A stretch of 64,000 nucleotides of DNA from Aquabacterium sp. (lineage in GTDB: Bacteria; Pseudomonadota; Gammaproteobacteria; Burkholderiales; Burkholderiaceae_C): the NCBI RefSeq assembly GCF_016234775.1, contig NZ_JACRAH010000003.1, positions 92,761-156,760 of the forward strand, read 5' to 3'. The notes beneath the pieces are model-generated. The model saw nothing but the letters and a program-made list of their open reading frames with translations. It did not search any database and had not been told where the DNA came from. Shown in pieces: positions 53,356 through 61,749 of this stretch. A program made the translations under genes and the position numbers. Each line of letters begins with the position of its first letter. Positions within the stretch are counted from its first letter, which is position 1.

Positions 53356-54618
53356 TCAACCGTTCGTTCGACGCACCGTCAAGCGGCCGTCGGTCGTCTC
53401 GACCTGCACACCCGCTGCGCTCAGCTTGCTGCGGAACTGCTCCAGCTCGGCCTGCCCCCAGCCACCCGGGGGCAACAGGGTCAGGGCGTTGCCGTCGTAC
53501 TGCAGCCCGGCAGTGGGCTGCTCTGGCGGCCAGGCACTGGCCACAGCCGCCATCAGGGCTTCCAGATCGTTGCCACCCGCTTGCCCGGCCTGCGCGCGCA
53601 AGGCTTCCGTCTCGCGACGCATCTGGGCGGGGGCGTCCAGCACGGCCTGCACCTGCGGATGCGCCTGCTTGAGCAGCGTCACCATGGCCGCCTTCTTGGA
53701 CTTGACCAGCTGAGATTGTTGCCAGGCCCACAGATTCAAGCCGAGTACCTGCGCCCCAACCAGTGCCAACACGCCCATGCGAGCAGGGCGCCATTGCGGC
53801 CCCATCACACGACGCCATTGGTCAGTCAGCGCATACAGGCCCTTGCTGCGCGGGGTCAGCTCGAACTGCAGGATGTTCCAGATCGAGCGCGCAGCCAGCA
53901 ACAGGTGCTCGGTCGGGCTTTGCACCGTCACGGCGCGGCCCAGCCAGCGCTCGGCCGGAGAAGCCACGGGCGGCGTGGCGAAAAAGCGGGACTGCACCGG
54001 CAGCGGATCAGGCAGGAGGCTGCGCGACAGGCTGCCGGCCACAGGCCAAGTGGCCACGCCATCAGGTGTCGACCAGGTGAGCAGCATGTCGGCACCTGGC
54101 TCTTCGCTGTTGCCGGCGCCGTACATTTCCTCGTGGAAGTAGGCCGTGGGCGGCTCATCGGGCGCAATGCTCGGCACCACACGCTCGACACGGATCTTGG
54201 CTTTTTCCAGCGCCATGAGCTGGCTGGTCAGCCAGGTGTGGTCGCACGCAGCGATCCAGGTGGGCGCCCCGACCTTCGCCAGCGGCGCCACCGCCAGATG
54301 CAGGTTCTCGGGATCGTCCAGCAGCGCATCTTCCAGCATGCTGGCCAGCGCCGCACGCAAGCGGGCGGCGGGCGCCTTGGGCAAGGTCACGCGGTGCCAG
54401 CTCAAGTCCGTTGGCGCCATGACCGCCACGACGCTGTCCGCTCTAGGCAGCATGGGCGCGGCACAACGGCCCTGACGCGCCGCCGACATGCCGTCGACGC
54501 TGAGCACATAGCTGTACTCCTTCGGCCCGGATGCCGAAGACGCAGCACTGGCTTCCGCCGCAGCCGCGTCGGCACTCAGACGCACACGCGCCGGCAATTG
54601 AATGATGAGAATGCTCAT
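53356..54618 (-). CDS. gspL: Type II secretion protein GspL
   Basis: A 420-residue inner-membrane platform protein with an actin-like cytoplasmic domain (MSILIIQLPARVRL start; the WIAACDHTWLTSQLMALEKAKI segment), one membrane helix near 257-275 (MGVLALVGAQVLGLNLWAW) and a periplasmic ferredoxin-like domain. It docks GspE to GspF/M. It is 22 bases upstream of gspM; a 123-base gap separates it from gspK. Confidence 0.93.
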   Translation of the reverse strand: MSILIIQLPARVRLSADAAAAEASAASSASGPKEYSYVLSVDGMSAARQGRCAAPMLPRADSVVAVMAPTDLSWHRVTLPKAPAARLRAALASMLEDALLDDPENLHLAVAPLAKVGAPTWIAACDHTWLTSQLMALEKAKIRVERVVPSIAPDEPPTAYFHEEMYGAGNSEEPGADMLLTWSTPDGVATWPVAGSLSRSLLPDPLPVQSRFFATPPVASPAERWLGRAVTVQSPTEHLLLAARSIWNILQFELTPRSKGLYALTDQWRRVMGPQWRPARMGVLALVGAQVLGLNLWAWQQSQLVKSKKAAMVTLLKQAHPQVQAVLDAPAQMRRETEALRAQAGQAGGNDLEALMAAVASAWPPEQPTAGLQYDGNALTLLPPGGWGQAELEQFRSKLSAAGVQVETTDGRLTVRRTNG

Positions 54619-54741
54619 GCCCAGACGGTCAGGTTTTCAAAATTTTTCAGCATCCAGCATAGATGCCACCGCATTGTAGGAGCGCAGGAATAGCGCCCAT
54701 TTAAGGATTGATACCTGCTTTGACGGTAAAGAATGCCCCCA

Positions 54742-55794
54742 TCATGGGGTCGAGCCGGTATCTGCCGCTTTGTCGAGTCCGGAAAAACGCGACTGGTGTC
54801 GCACGACAACGTCATTTGCGCTCACACGCTCCACCAGATGGCGTTGCTCGATGATGTTGTCCTCGAAACGCAGTCGCCCCCGAACTTCAAAGAATTTGGA
54901 GTCAATGGACAGCCGCTCCAGATTCCAGGCCGGCACCGCCGCCCCCACATGCATCTGGAAAAATTCGGCCACGCCGTCCTTGGCCGGATTACGCTGACGC
55001 GCCTGCACGATCCGCGCAGCCCGAGCCAGGTCCAGGTTGTCAACCACCGCTGCGATCACCTCTTTGGGCGCCGTGTTGACGTTGACCTTGGTGTCCCGCT
55101 GCGGCAGCAAGGTGACATAGGGGCGAAGGCGCTCCAGCGTACCCGCATCCAGGCCCAGCCACAAGATCTGATCAAAGGTTTGCGGCACGATCGCAGCCTG
55201 AGCCCGCCCCTGCTCCCCGCCCAGCTTGCTCAAGACCTCCGGATCGGACAGGGATGCCGCAGCCAGCACCGCCTTGCGCATGGCGTCGGCGATCCCGTCA
55301 GCCAACGAGGGCGACATGCTCAGAGACTCCAGCAGACGCTTGAACACCTTCACCTCTTCCGGATCGATGTCACCGGAGGACTCCGAAAACAAGCGCCGCA
55401 AGTTGTATTTGGCCTGGGCATCTTCCACCTTGCCTGACAGGAAGGCCTCGGGCGCGTCATCCATGTCTGCACTGTTGTTGTTGCTGTCGGATGCCAGGAA
55501 GGTGGACAGCCGGGCCTCGGCCAGCGGAATCGCCCAAGGCTCGCCCAGGTGATCCGGGCCACCGTTCTTGCCATCCTCGCGCAGAATCAGTCGCGCCCAG
55601 TCCAGTGCGCCGCTGAGCACCCAGCTGGCCTGCGTGCGGATGCGCTCGGCTCCCTCCACCTGCGTGGCGCGCCATTGCTGCCAGACCATCGACGCCGCCA
55701 GCGTGGCCACCAGGGTCACGATGACCATGGCCATCAGCAAGGCTGCACCGCGCTGGCGGGCCTGAGACACAGGAGGATGGATGGGCTTGATCAT
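54742..55794 (-). CDS. gspK: Type II secretion minor pseudopilin GspK
   Basis: A 350-residue minor pseudopilin that caps the pseudopilus. The prepilin-like helix is RQRGAALLMAMVIVTLVATLAASMVWQQW, with G before the cleavage site. GspK is the longest pseudopilin, and the alpha insert with KYNLRRLFSESSGDIDPEEV and VNVNTAPKEVIAAV is diagnostic. ATG 55794 is used; a GTG three codons earlier touches the gspJ stop. Confidence 0.94.
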   Translation of the reverse strand: MIKPIHPPVSQARQRGAALLMAMVIVTLVATLAASMVWQQWRATQVEGAERIRTQASWVLSGALDWARLILREDGKNGGPDHLGEPWAIPLAEARLSTFLASDSNNNSADMDDAPEAFLSGKVEDAQAKYNLRRLFSESSGDIDPEEVKVFKRLLESLSMSPSLADGIADAMRKAVLAAASLSDPEVLSKLGGEQGRAQAAIVPQTFDQILWLGLDAGTLERLRPYVTLLPQRDTKVNVNTAPKEVIAAVVDNLDLARAARIVQARQRNPAKDGVAEFFQMHVGAAVPAWNLERLSIDSKFFEVRGRLRFEDNIIEQRHLVERVSANDVVVRHQSRFSGLDKAADTGSTP

Positions 55795-55803
55795 GTGCAC
55801 CAA

Positions 55804-56511
55804 TCAGTTCTGAGTGGGCTGAGGCGCCAGCATGATGTCGCGGGTCAGTGTGCCGCCAAAACCGCTGCCCTCACCCAACGTCAACTGGCTGCGAATGGCG
55901 TTGGGCAACTGCTCGCGCATCAAGGCACCGAGGCCACTTTGCCCGCCTGTCGCGCCAGAGGCCGCCCCCTGCGCCTGCGTCGGCTGGGTAAACACATTGC
56001 CCGTGGACTGGCAATTGCTCATCGCCCCGCTGCGAAAGCAGTAGACCTGCCACTGCTCGACCCCCTTGAGGGCGGTCAGCGTACCCGGCTCCTTGCCACG
56101 CAATTGATACGAGCTCATCCAGTATTTCTGCAACTCGCCGAACTTGTAGGTCACCGGGCTGGCCCAGCGCAACAGGCGGCCACGCTGCACGTACCACACC
56201 ACCACCTGCACACCTTCGGCCACACGGCGGGTCAGACGCAGGTGCGCGCCATCAAACTGCATGCCATTGACGATCATGGTGTCCATCACCTGCCCCATGT
56301 CGGACTCCATCTGGGTCATGACCGACTGCAGCCTCAGCGTCTGCTTGAGGTTGCCGTCGGCCACTTGCCTGGCCGTGCTGATGCCGTCCATGCCCTTCCA
56401 GGCCGTGGCGGCCAGCACCGACAGGATCAGCAAGGACACCAGTACCTCGATCAGCGTGAACCCGCCTTGGCCAACCGGAAAACGAGCGCGTGGGGGCAAC
56501 ATGGCGGTCAT
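55804..56511 (-). CDS. gspJ: Type II secretion minor pseudopilin GspJ
   Basis: A 235-residue pseudopilin with a prepilin peptidase site in GQGGFTLIEVLVSLLILSVLA and the GspJ pattern of a long C-terminal domain (RLTRRVAEGVQVVVWYVQRGRLLRW). Its start overlaps the gspI stop by one base (TGATG). Confidence 0.94.
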   Translation of the reverse strand: MTAMLPPRARFPVGQGGFTLIEVLVSLLILSVLAATAWKGMDGISTARQVADGNLKQTLRLQSVMTQMESDMGQVMDTMIVNGMQFDGAHLRLTRRVAEGVQVVVWYVQRGRLLRWASPVTYKFGELQKYWMSSYQLRGKEPGTLTALKGVEQWQVYCFRSGAMSNCQSTGNVFTQPTQAQGAASGATGGQSGLGALMREQLPNAIRSQLTLGEGSGFGGTLTRDIMLAPQPTQN

Positions 56512-56903
56512 CAGAAACGCGGCAGCACCGTGGACAACTTGACGATGGGCTGCTGCTGCTCGTCCATCACCTGCGCGTCCACGCGCCGGAAGTTCAGATT
56601 GGGGGTCGGCCTGACAGTCAGGTGACCAGGGAAGGATCGGCCCAATTGCGCGCAGGAAAAATCGCTGTCACCCACCGGAGGGTAGATCTTACCCAGCTTG
56701 AGTGCCGTGATCTGGTTTTCGGCACACCACTGCGCCATGGTCAGGTCGCGCATGCGCTGGGCGTTGAGCGTCAGCCCACCGGCCGCCTTGATGCCGGCAG
56801 ACAGGGTCATGGCCACAATCGCCAGGGCCACCAGCACCTCGATCAGGGTCATGCCTGGCTGCCATGCGCGCGCCGAGATGGGGATCTCAGTTACCGGACG
56901 CAT
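56511..56903 (-). CDS. gspI: Type II secretion minor pseudopilin GspI
   Basis: A 130-residue pseudopilin with cleavage site and helix AWQPGMTLIEVLVALAIVAM. Here methionine replaces the usual phenylalanine after the glycine; the glutamate at position 5 of the mature protein is present. The start at 56903 has AGGAGG seven bases upstream and overlaps the gspH end by 17 bases; longer frames are rejected. Confidence 0.94.
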   Translation of the reverse strand: MRPVTEIPISARAWQPGMTLIEVLVALAIVAMTLSAGIKAAGGLTLNAQRMRDLTMAQWCAENQITALKLGKIYPPVGDSDFSCAQLGRSFPGHLTVRPTPNLNFRRVDAQVMDEQQQPIVKLSTVLPRF

Positions 56904-57402
56904 GCGCCACCTCCTGCTCGCCTTCGGCATTGTCCTGGTCAGCATCACCGGTGAGCACATCAAAAGCACTCAGCCCATCGGTGCTGATGATGATCTGCTT
57001 GTCTTCCAGCCGCAAGATCACACTTTGCGCGCCAATGACCGGCTCGGGCCCCAGCACGATGCTTTTGGCGCCAGCGACCTCAGCCTTCACATCGGGCTCC
57101 AGCCATTTGAGCGGCGGCATGAGGGCTGGCGGCATGCCCAGAAACTGGTAGTCGGCTTCAGGGCCATTGGGCTGCGGCACCCACAGCACGGTCATGGCGC
57201 CCGCCCGGGCTTGCGTGCGGGCAGATTCCAGCAAGGCAATCAGGCGTGCGGCTTCACGCTCCAGGCGCGTCGCTGACGGATCAGGAATCGCGAAAGAAAC
57301 GACAGCGGTGGTGATCGCGATCATCGCCACCACCACCATCAATTCGAGCAAGGTAAAGCCGCGAGCGCGGCGCGCCTTACTGCCAGGAACCGATATCGGC
57401 AT
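56887..57402 (-). CDS. gspH: Type II secretion minor pseudopilin GspH
   Basis: A 171-residue pseudopilin with RRARGFTLLELMVVVAMIAI and the GspH middle ATRLEREAARLIALLESARTQARAG. ATG 57402 lies inside the 3' end of gspG (26-base overlap), as expected for a tight operon; an upstream frame would extend further into gspG without support. Confidence 0.93.
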   Translation of the reverse strand: MPISVPGSKARRARGFTLLELMVVVAMIAITTAVVSFAIPDPSATRLEREAARLIALLESARTQARAGAMTVLWVPQPNGPEADYQFLGMPPALMPPLKWLEPDVKAEVAGAKSIVLGPEPVIGAQSVILRLEDKQIIISTDGLSAFDVLTGDADQDNAEGEQEVAHASGN

Positions 57403-57835
57403 CGCGGGCTTCGCCACCGGCCTGGCCGTCCGCGCCGAAGCTGAACACATCAACGGCCCCCTTCACGCCAGGGTTGACGTATTGATAGGAGCGGCCCCAT
57501 GGGTCATTGGGCAGCTTTTCCAGATAGGGCTTCCAGTTGTTGGGCACCGGCGACGCCGTAGGCTTGGTCACCAGGGCTTGCAAGCCTTGTTCGGCGGTCG
57601 GGAAGCGCTGGTTGTCCAGCTTGTAAAGCTTGAGCGCCTGCATCAGGTTGCTGACGTCGGTTCGGGCAGCCGTCACGCGGGCGTCGTCGGCCCGGTCCAG
57701 CACGTTGGGCACGATCAGGGCAGCCAGCAGCCCGATGATCACCAGCACAACCATCAGTTCGATCAGCGTGAAGCCACGTTGCAGGGCTTTGACGGCCTCC
57801 CGGGCACGCTGAGGGGTACGCGCAAACATCTTCAT
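57377..57835 (-). CDS. gspG: Type II secretion major pseudopilin GspG
   Basis: A 152-residue major pseudopilin, first gene of the leftward operon. The prepilin site is LQRGFTLIELMVVLVIIGLLAAL, and the diagnostic calcium-site end is NDPWGRSYQYVNPGVKG...FSFGADGQAGGE. ATG 57835 has GGAAA upstream. It is divergent from gspC with 179 bases between. Confidence 0.96.
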   Translation of the reverse strand: MKMFARTPQRAREAVKALQRGFTLIELMVVLVIIGLLAALIVPNVLDRADDARVTAARTDVSNLMQALKLYKLDNQRFPTAEQGLQALVTKPTASPVPNNWKPYLEKLPNDPWGRSYQYVNPGVKGAVDVFSFGADGQAGGEARDADIGSWQ

Positions 57836-58014
57836 GTGAATTTCCGAAAACAATCTGGCCATGGGACACCGAATTCGAGCACTTGGTTCCCATTGAACAA
57901 CCAAGGGCGCCAGCATGCACGAGGACGGGACCGGTTCGATGCGGGATGAACCCGAGGTTCAAAGGCTACTTTAGGGCGCACGACGCATCGAACACCCATC
58001 ATAATGGCCGGATC
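57836..58014. promoter_or_regulatory. Divergent control region between gspG and gspC
   Basis: A 179-base gap that must hold the promoters for the eleven-gene gspG-F operon and for gspC. I see no standout sigma-70 pair or palindrome. Confidence 0.4.
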
Positions 58015-58629
58015 ATGGCATCACGCATCTTCGCCCTCATCATTTGGGCCGCCGTCGCGGCGAGTCTGGCGTACTGGGGCCTGCGCTGGTTGGCCCGACC
58101 GACAGGCGTGCCCGCCAATGCGACCCCGGTGTCGCTGGATGGTGGCGCGCAAGGTGACCTGCATCGCTTGCTGGCCGGGCCTGTCAAAGCCGCTGTCCCC
58201 ACGGCCGACCCGTCCGCCGCATCGGCCCTGGCCAGTCGGCTCAAGCTGATCGGCGCCATCGCGCCACGCACGGAAGGTGACGGCACGGGTGTTGCCTTAT
58301 TGTCAATTGACGGCAACCCCCCTCGCGCCGTGAAAGTAGGCGGCGTGATCGATGGCGACATGATCCTGCAGTCACTGACGCAGCGCAGCGCCACCGTTGG
58401 CACCGCCGACGGCGCCACATCGACCACATTGGACCTGCCCTTGTTGCCCGCCCCCAGCACCGGCGCCCTGCCGCCTGTCAGCGGCTTCAGCACGAATGAG
58501 GGCGCAGGCTCGCCCCCACCGCCGCCACCAAATGGCATGGTTAGCGCCACCGGCTCACTGAGCGCACCAGAAGGCGGGGCCCCGCCGGGCTTGCCTGGTC
58601 ACATGGGGCGCCCCGGTCGCCCAAACTGA
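58015..58629 (+). CDS. gspC: Type II secretion protein GspC
   Basis: A 204-residue inner-membrane protein linking the platform to the secretin. It has a membrane helix at the N-terminus (IFALIIWAAVAASLAYWGL), the homology-region domain (SRLKLIGAIAPRTEGDGTGVALLSIDGNPPRAVKVG) and a proline/glycine-rich C-terminal tail (AGSPPPPPPNG) in place of a PDZ domain. It is encoded divergently from the rest of the cluster. A good terminator follows. Confidence 0.9.
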   Translation: MASRIFALIIWAAVAASLAYWGLRWLARPTGVPANATPVSLDGGAQGDLHRLLAGPVKAAVPTADPSAASALASRLKLIGAIAPRTEGDGTGVALLSIDGNPPRAVKVGGVIDGDMILQSLTQRSATVGTADGATSTTLDLPLLPAPSTGALPPVSGFSTNEGAGSPPPPPPNGMVSATGSLSAPEGGAPPGLPGHMGRPGRPN

Positions 58630-58662
58630 TCTGACAGGCCTTGCGCCTGCCCCAAAAAGTCA

Positions 58663-58694
58663 AAAGCCCTGAATGGATGTTCAGGGCTTTTTTG
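58663..58694. terminator. Bidirectional terminator between gspC and ilvA
   Basis: AAAGCCCTGAA/TTCAGGGCTTT perfect stem with a 6-base loop (TGGATG), flanked by A and T runs on both sides, so it can serve both convergent genes. Confidence 0.88.
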
Positions 58695-58714
58695 TAGGCG
58701 CAGCAGGCCTCGGT

Positions 58715-60310
58715 TCAGCGCAAGAAGAGGCGGTAAACCGGGTTGCGCGTCTCGTCCACGTAGATGTAGCCCAGCTTGTCCAGGAAGGGCGTGATGGCTT
58801 TCGTCTCGGCCTTGGGCACCTGCAGGCCCACCAGGATGCGACCATAGTCCGCACCCTGGTTGCGGTAATGGAACAGGCTGATGTTCCAGCCCGGGGGCAG
58901 GCTGGTCAGGAAGGTCATCAAGGCGCCGGGGCGCTCCGGGAAGATGAAGCTGTACAGGCGCTCGCCTTCAGCCAGCGAAGAGCGCCCACCCACCATGTGG
59001 CGAATGTGGGTCTTGGCCAGTTCATCGTGCGTCAGGTCCACGGTCTTGAAGCCTTGCGACTCGAATTGCCGCACCACCTTTTTGGACTCACCCTTCTCGC
59101 TCGTCGTCAGACCCACGAACACGTGCGCCTGCTTCTCGTCGGAGATGCGATAGTTGAACTCGGTCACGCTGCGCGGGCCGATGGTTTCGCAAAAACGCTT
59201 GAATGAACCGCGCTCCTCGGGGATGGTCACCGCCATCAGGGCTTCGCGCTGCTCGCCCACCTCGGCGCGCTCGGCCACGAAGCGCAGCCGGTCGAAGTTC
59301 ATGTTGGCGCCACAGTTGATGGCGATGTAGGTCTTGCCCTGGCCGCCATGACGCTCGGCGTACTGCTTGACGGCGGCCACGCCCTGCGCACCGGCCGGCT
59401 CCACGATGGAGCGGGTGTCCTGGTAAATGTCCTTGATGGCAGCACAGACCTCGTCGGTGCTGACGATCACGAAATCATCAACCAGCGCCTTGGTCAGGCG
59501 CATCGTTTCTTCGCCCACCAGCTTCACGGCCGTGCCATCCGAGAACAGGCCGACGTCCTGCAAGGTGACGCGCTTGCCGGCCTTGACCGAGCGCACCATG
59601 GCGTCGGAATCGCTCATCTGAACGCCGATCACCTTGATCTCCGGGCGCACGGCCTTGATGTAGGCGGCCACACCGCTGATCAGGCCGCCACCACCAATGG
59701 CCACGAACACGGCATCAATGGGGCCACTGTGCTGGCGCAGGATTTCCATGGCCACGGTGCCCTGGCCCGCGATCACGTCCGGATCATCAAAGGGGTGCAC
59801 GAAGGTCATGCCCCGCTTGCGCTCCAGCTCCTTGGCGTGCAGGGCCGCATCCGAATAGCTTTCACCGTGCAGCACGATCTGCACATTGTCGCCACCGAAG
59901 GCGCGCACGGCATCGATCTTGAGCTGGGGCGTGGTGGTGGGCATCACGATGGTGGCCTGGCAGCCCAGGCGGCGCGCCCCCATGGCCACGCCTTGTGCGT
60001 GGTTGCCAGCCGACGCACAGATCACGCCCTTTTCGAGATGCGCCCGGCTGAGTTGCGCCATCTTGTTGTAGGCCCCACGCAGCTTGAAGCTGAACACGGG
60101 CTGCTTGTCTTCCCGCTTGAGGAAGACCTGATGGCCCAGGCGACGCGACAGGCTGCGGGCTTCGTCCAGCGGGCTTTCAATGGCCACGTCGTAGACCCGG
60201 CTGGTCAGGATCTTTTGCAGATAGTCCTGAATGGTCAAAGGCCTGGTCTTGGGTTTGGCGGCAGCCTTTTTGGCCGGGGCCTTGCTGGCAGCCTTGCGCG
60301 CGGTGGACAT
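58715..60310 (-). CDS. ilvA: Threonine ammonia-lyase, biosynthetic (IlvA)
   Basis: A 531-residue PLP enzyme that deaminates threonine to 2-oxobutanoate, the first step to isoleucine. The PLP lysine is K76 in FSFKLRGAYNKM, the phosphate-binding glycine loop is IGGGGLISG, and SAGNHAQGVA is the asparagine loop. Two ACT-like regulatory domains follow (about 345-425 and 430-510), typical of the long allosteric enzyme inhibited by isoleucine. An unusual Lys/Ala-rich N-terminal extension (MSTARKAASKAPAKKAAAKPK) precedes the normal start of the fold. It lies 44 bases after the MpaB-family gene on the same strand. Confidence 0.95.
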   Translation of the reverse strand: MSTARKAASKAPAKKAAAKPKTRPLTIQDYLQKILTSRVYDVAIESPLDEARSLSRRLGHQVFLKREDKQPVFSFKLRGAYNKMAQLSRAHLEKGVICASAGNHAQGVAMGARRLGCQATIVMPTTTPQLKIDAVRAFGGDNVQIVLHGESYSDAALHAKELERKRGMTFVHPFDDPDVIAGQGTVAMEILRQHSGPIDAVFVAIGGGGLISGVAAYIKAVRPEIKVIGVQMSDSDAMVRSVKAGKRVTLQDVGLFSDGTAVKLVGEETMRLTKALVDDFVIVSTDEVCAAIKDIYQDTRSIVEPAGAQGVAAVKQYAERHGGQGKTYIAINCGANMNFDRLRFVAERAEVGEQREALMAVTIPEERGSFKRFCETIGPRSVTEFNYRISDEKQAHVFVGLTTSEKGESKKVVRQFESQGFKTVDLTHDELAKTHIRHMVGGRSSLAEGERLYSFIFPERPGALMTFLTSLPPGWNISLFHYRNQGADYGRILVGLQVPKAETKAITPFLDKLGYIYVDETRNPVYRLFLR

Positions 60311-60354
60311 GAATCGGGCTCCGTGATCGAAGTCTGTGGTTGGAGCCCTACAGT

Positions 60355-61635
60355 CTATCGTGCCTGCTTCTCATGATGCGACGTGCCGCCGGTCAGATGT
60401 TGTGGCGGTCGTTCACCCAGCAGCACGGGCAAATAGCGCCTTTGCACGTCGCGCCCTCGTTTCGCCCAGGCTGACACGCCACCCGGGAGCAGGTGGATCA
60501 AGGTCGTGCGCAAGGCCAGCGGCACCATCATCAGCAAGGGGTACCAGGGCACGGTGGCCGGCAAACCCAGGGCGCGCATGCCCGACGTGCCCACGAACCA
60601 GCTCACCAGGCTCAGGTGGCGAGCCTTGTTCAGCCGCCCGCGCAAGCCTGGCAGATTGGCATAGTGGCGCTGCAGGGGCTCGTCCATGAGCGCACGGCCC
60701 AGCATCACGCTGCTCTCATCGGCGCCAGCCTGACTCAGCACGTTCTGATAAAGCGCCACACGGCCTTGTTGCTCCTCGTCACTCAACAGGCCTGGCTCGA
60801 CCCCCATCAGCCAGCCGATGTAGCGCCACAAGTGCATGACAGCCTGTGACTCCTTGCCTGTCAGCCACACACCCGTGGTTTTCAAAGCCAGGAGTTGCAC
60901 CACGCTGAAGGCCAGATAGGTCGCCTGCATGTCCAGCTGATTGACGGGCAAGCCCAGCTTGCTTTCATCCCACTTGCCGCCATGCTGCAATTGATGGCGC
61001 ACCAGGGCGTGCATGACGCGCACACGCAGCGTCATCGTGAAGCCTGGCGCGCCCGGCTCCATGCCGCCATCTTCCGTACATGCCAGCCACCAGGTTGTGG
61101 TTTCGGCCACACGGCGTTGCGCGCCCTTGTGCAAGGAGCCCGTCATGATGAGGGTCTGGTTGATGGCGGAGGCCTGATAACCGGCCATCAGGCCCGCGTC
61201 ACGCAACACCATCATGCCGTGCAAGCCGGTTGACTGGAGCACGCGCGCGCCCAGCGTCAGTTCCTCGGCATTCACCCAATCAGGCCAACCGTGCGTGGCC
61301 CCGATGAAGCGCCGCAAGGGGGCTGGCGTCTCCGGAGGCAGCGCCGATGCGGATTGCATCGCACGTTCGAACAAGCCCCAGGCGCGTGCCATGCCCAGTT
61401 CGTGCATCCAGGCGACCAGGTCGTCGGCCAGCTTGTCACCGCGCCACAAGGCCTCGCCCATGGCTTGCCAGCTTGCCTCATCCGGCTCCGGGTTGCCCGT
61501 GATCAGCAAGCGCAATCGGCTGGCCATCTGGCGGGCCTCAAGCATGTCTGCGCCATGTCGGGAGGGCAAAGGCTTGTTCAGCCCGGCTGGATGAGCGCCC
61601 GTATCATTGGCCTTGGTTTGTTGAACTGTCATCAT
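60355..61635 (-). CDS. Oxygenase MpaB/latex-clearing-type heme protein (DUF2236)
   Basis: A 426-residue soluble protein of the MpaB/DUF2236 family, which includes rubber-cleaving latex-clearing protein Lcp. The heme-ligand segment is RVRVMHALVRHQL, with candidate proximal H209. TGSLHKGAQRRVAETTTWW and WDESKLGLPVNQLDMQATYLAFSV also follow the Lcp/MpaB pattern. There is no signal peptide, so it is intracellular, unlike secreted Lcp. Family members cleave C=C bonds in isoprenoid or aromatic polyketide substrates; the substrate here is unknown. It is divergent from an AraC regulator, a likely controller. Confidence 0.85.
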   Translation of the reverse strand: MMTVQQTKANDTGAHPAGLNKPLPSRHGADMLEARQMASRLRLLITGNPEPDEASWQAMGEALWRGDKLADDLVAWMHELGMARAWGLFERAMQSASALPPETPAPLRRFIGATHGWPDWVNAEELTLGARVLQSTGLHGMMVLRDAGLMAGYQASAINQTLIMTGSLHKGAQRRVAETTTWWLACTEDGGMEPGAPGFTMTLRVRVMHALVRHQLQHGGKWDESKLGLPVNQLDMQATYLAFSVVQLLALKTTGVWLTGKESQAVMHLWRYIGWLMGVEPGLLSDEEQQGRVALYQNVLSQAGADESSVMLGRALMDEPLQRHYANLPGLRGRLNKARHLSLVSWFVGTSGMRALGLPATVPWYPLLMMVPLALRTTLIHLLPGGVSAWAKRGRDVQRRYLPVLLGERPPQHLTGGTSHHEKQAR

Positions 61636-61749
61636 GATGTGGTGCTACTGAACTGGATGAGGGGTGATGCTCACCATGCTGAGGCACCAGGCCCGCCAGA
61701 TCATTGACCGACCATGCACGCCGCTTGACCGCAGAACCCCTGGGTAACC

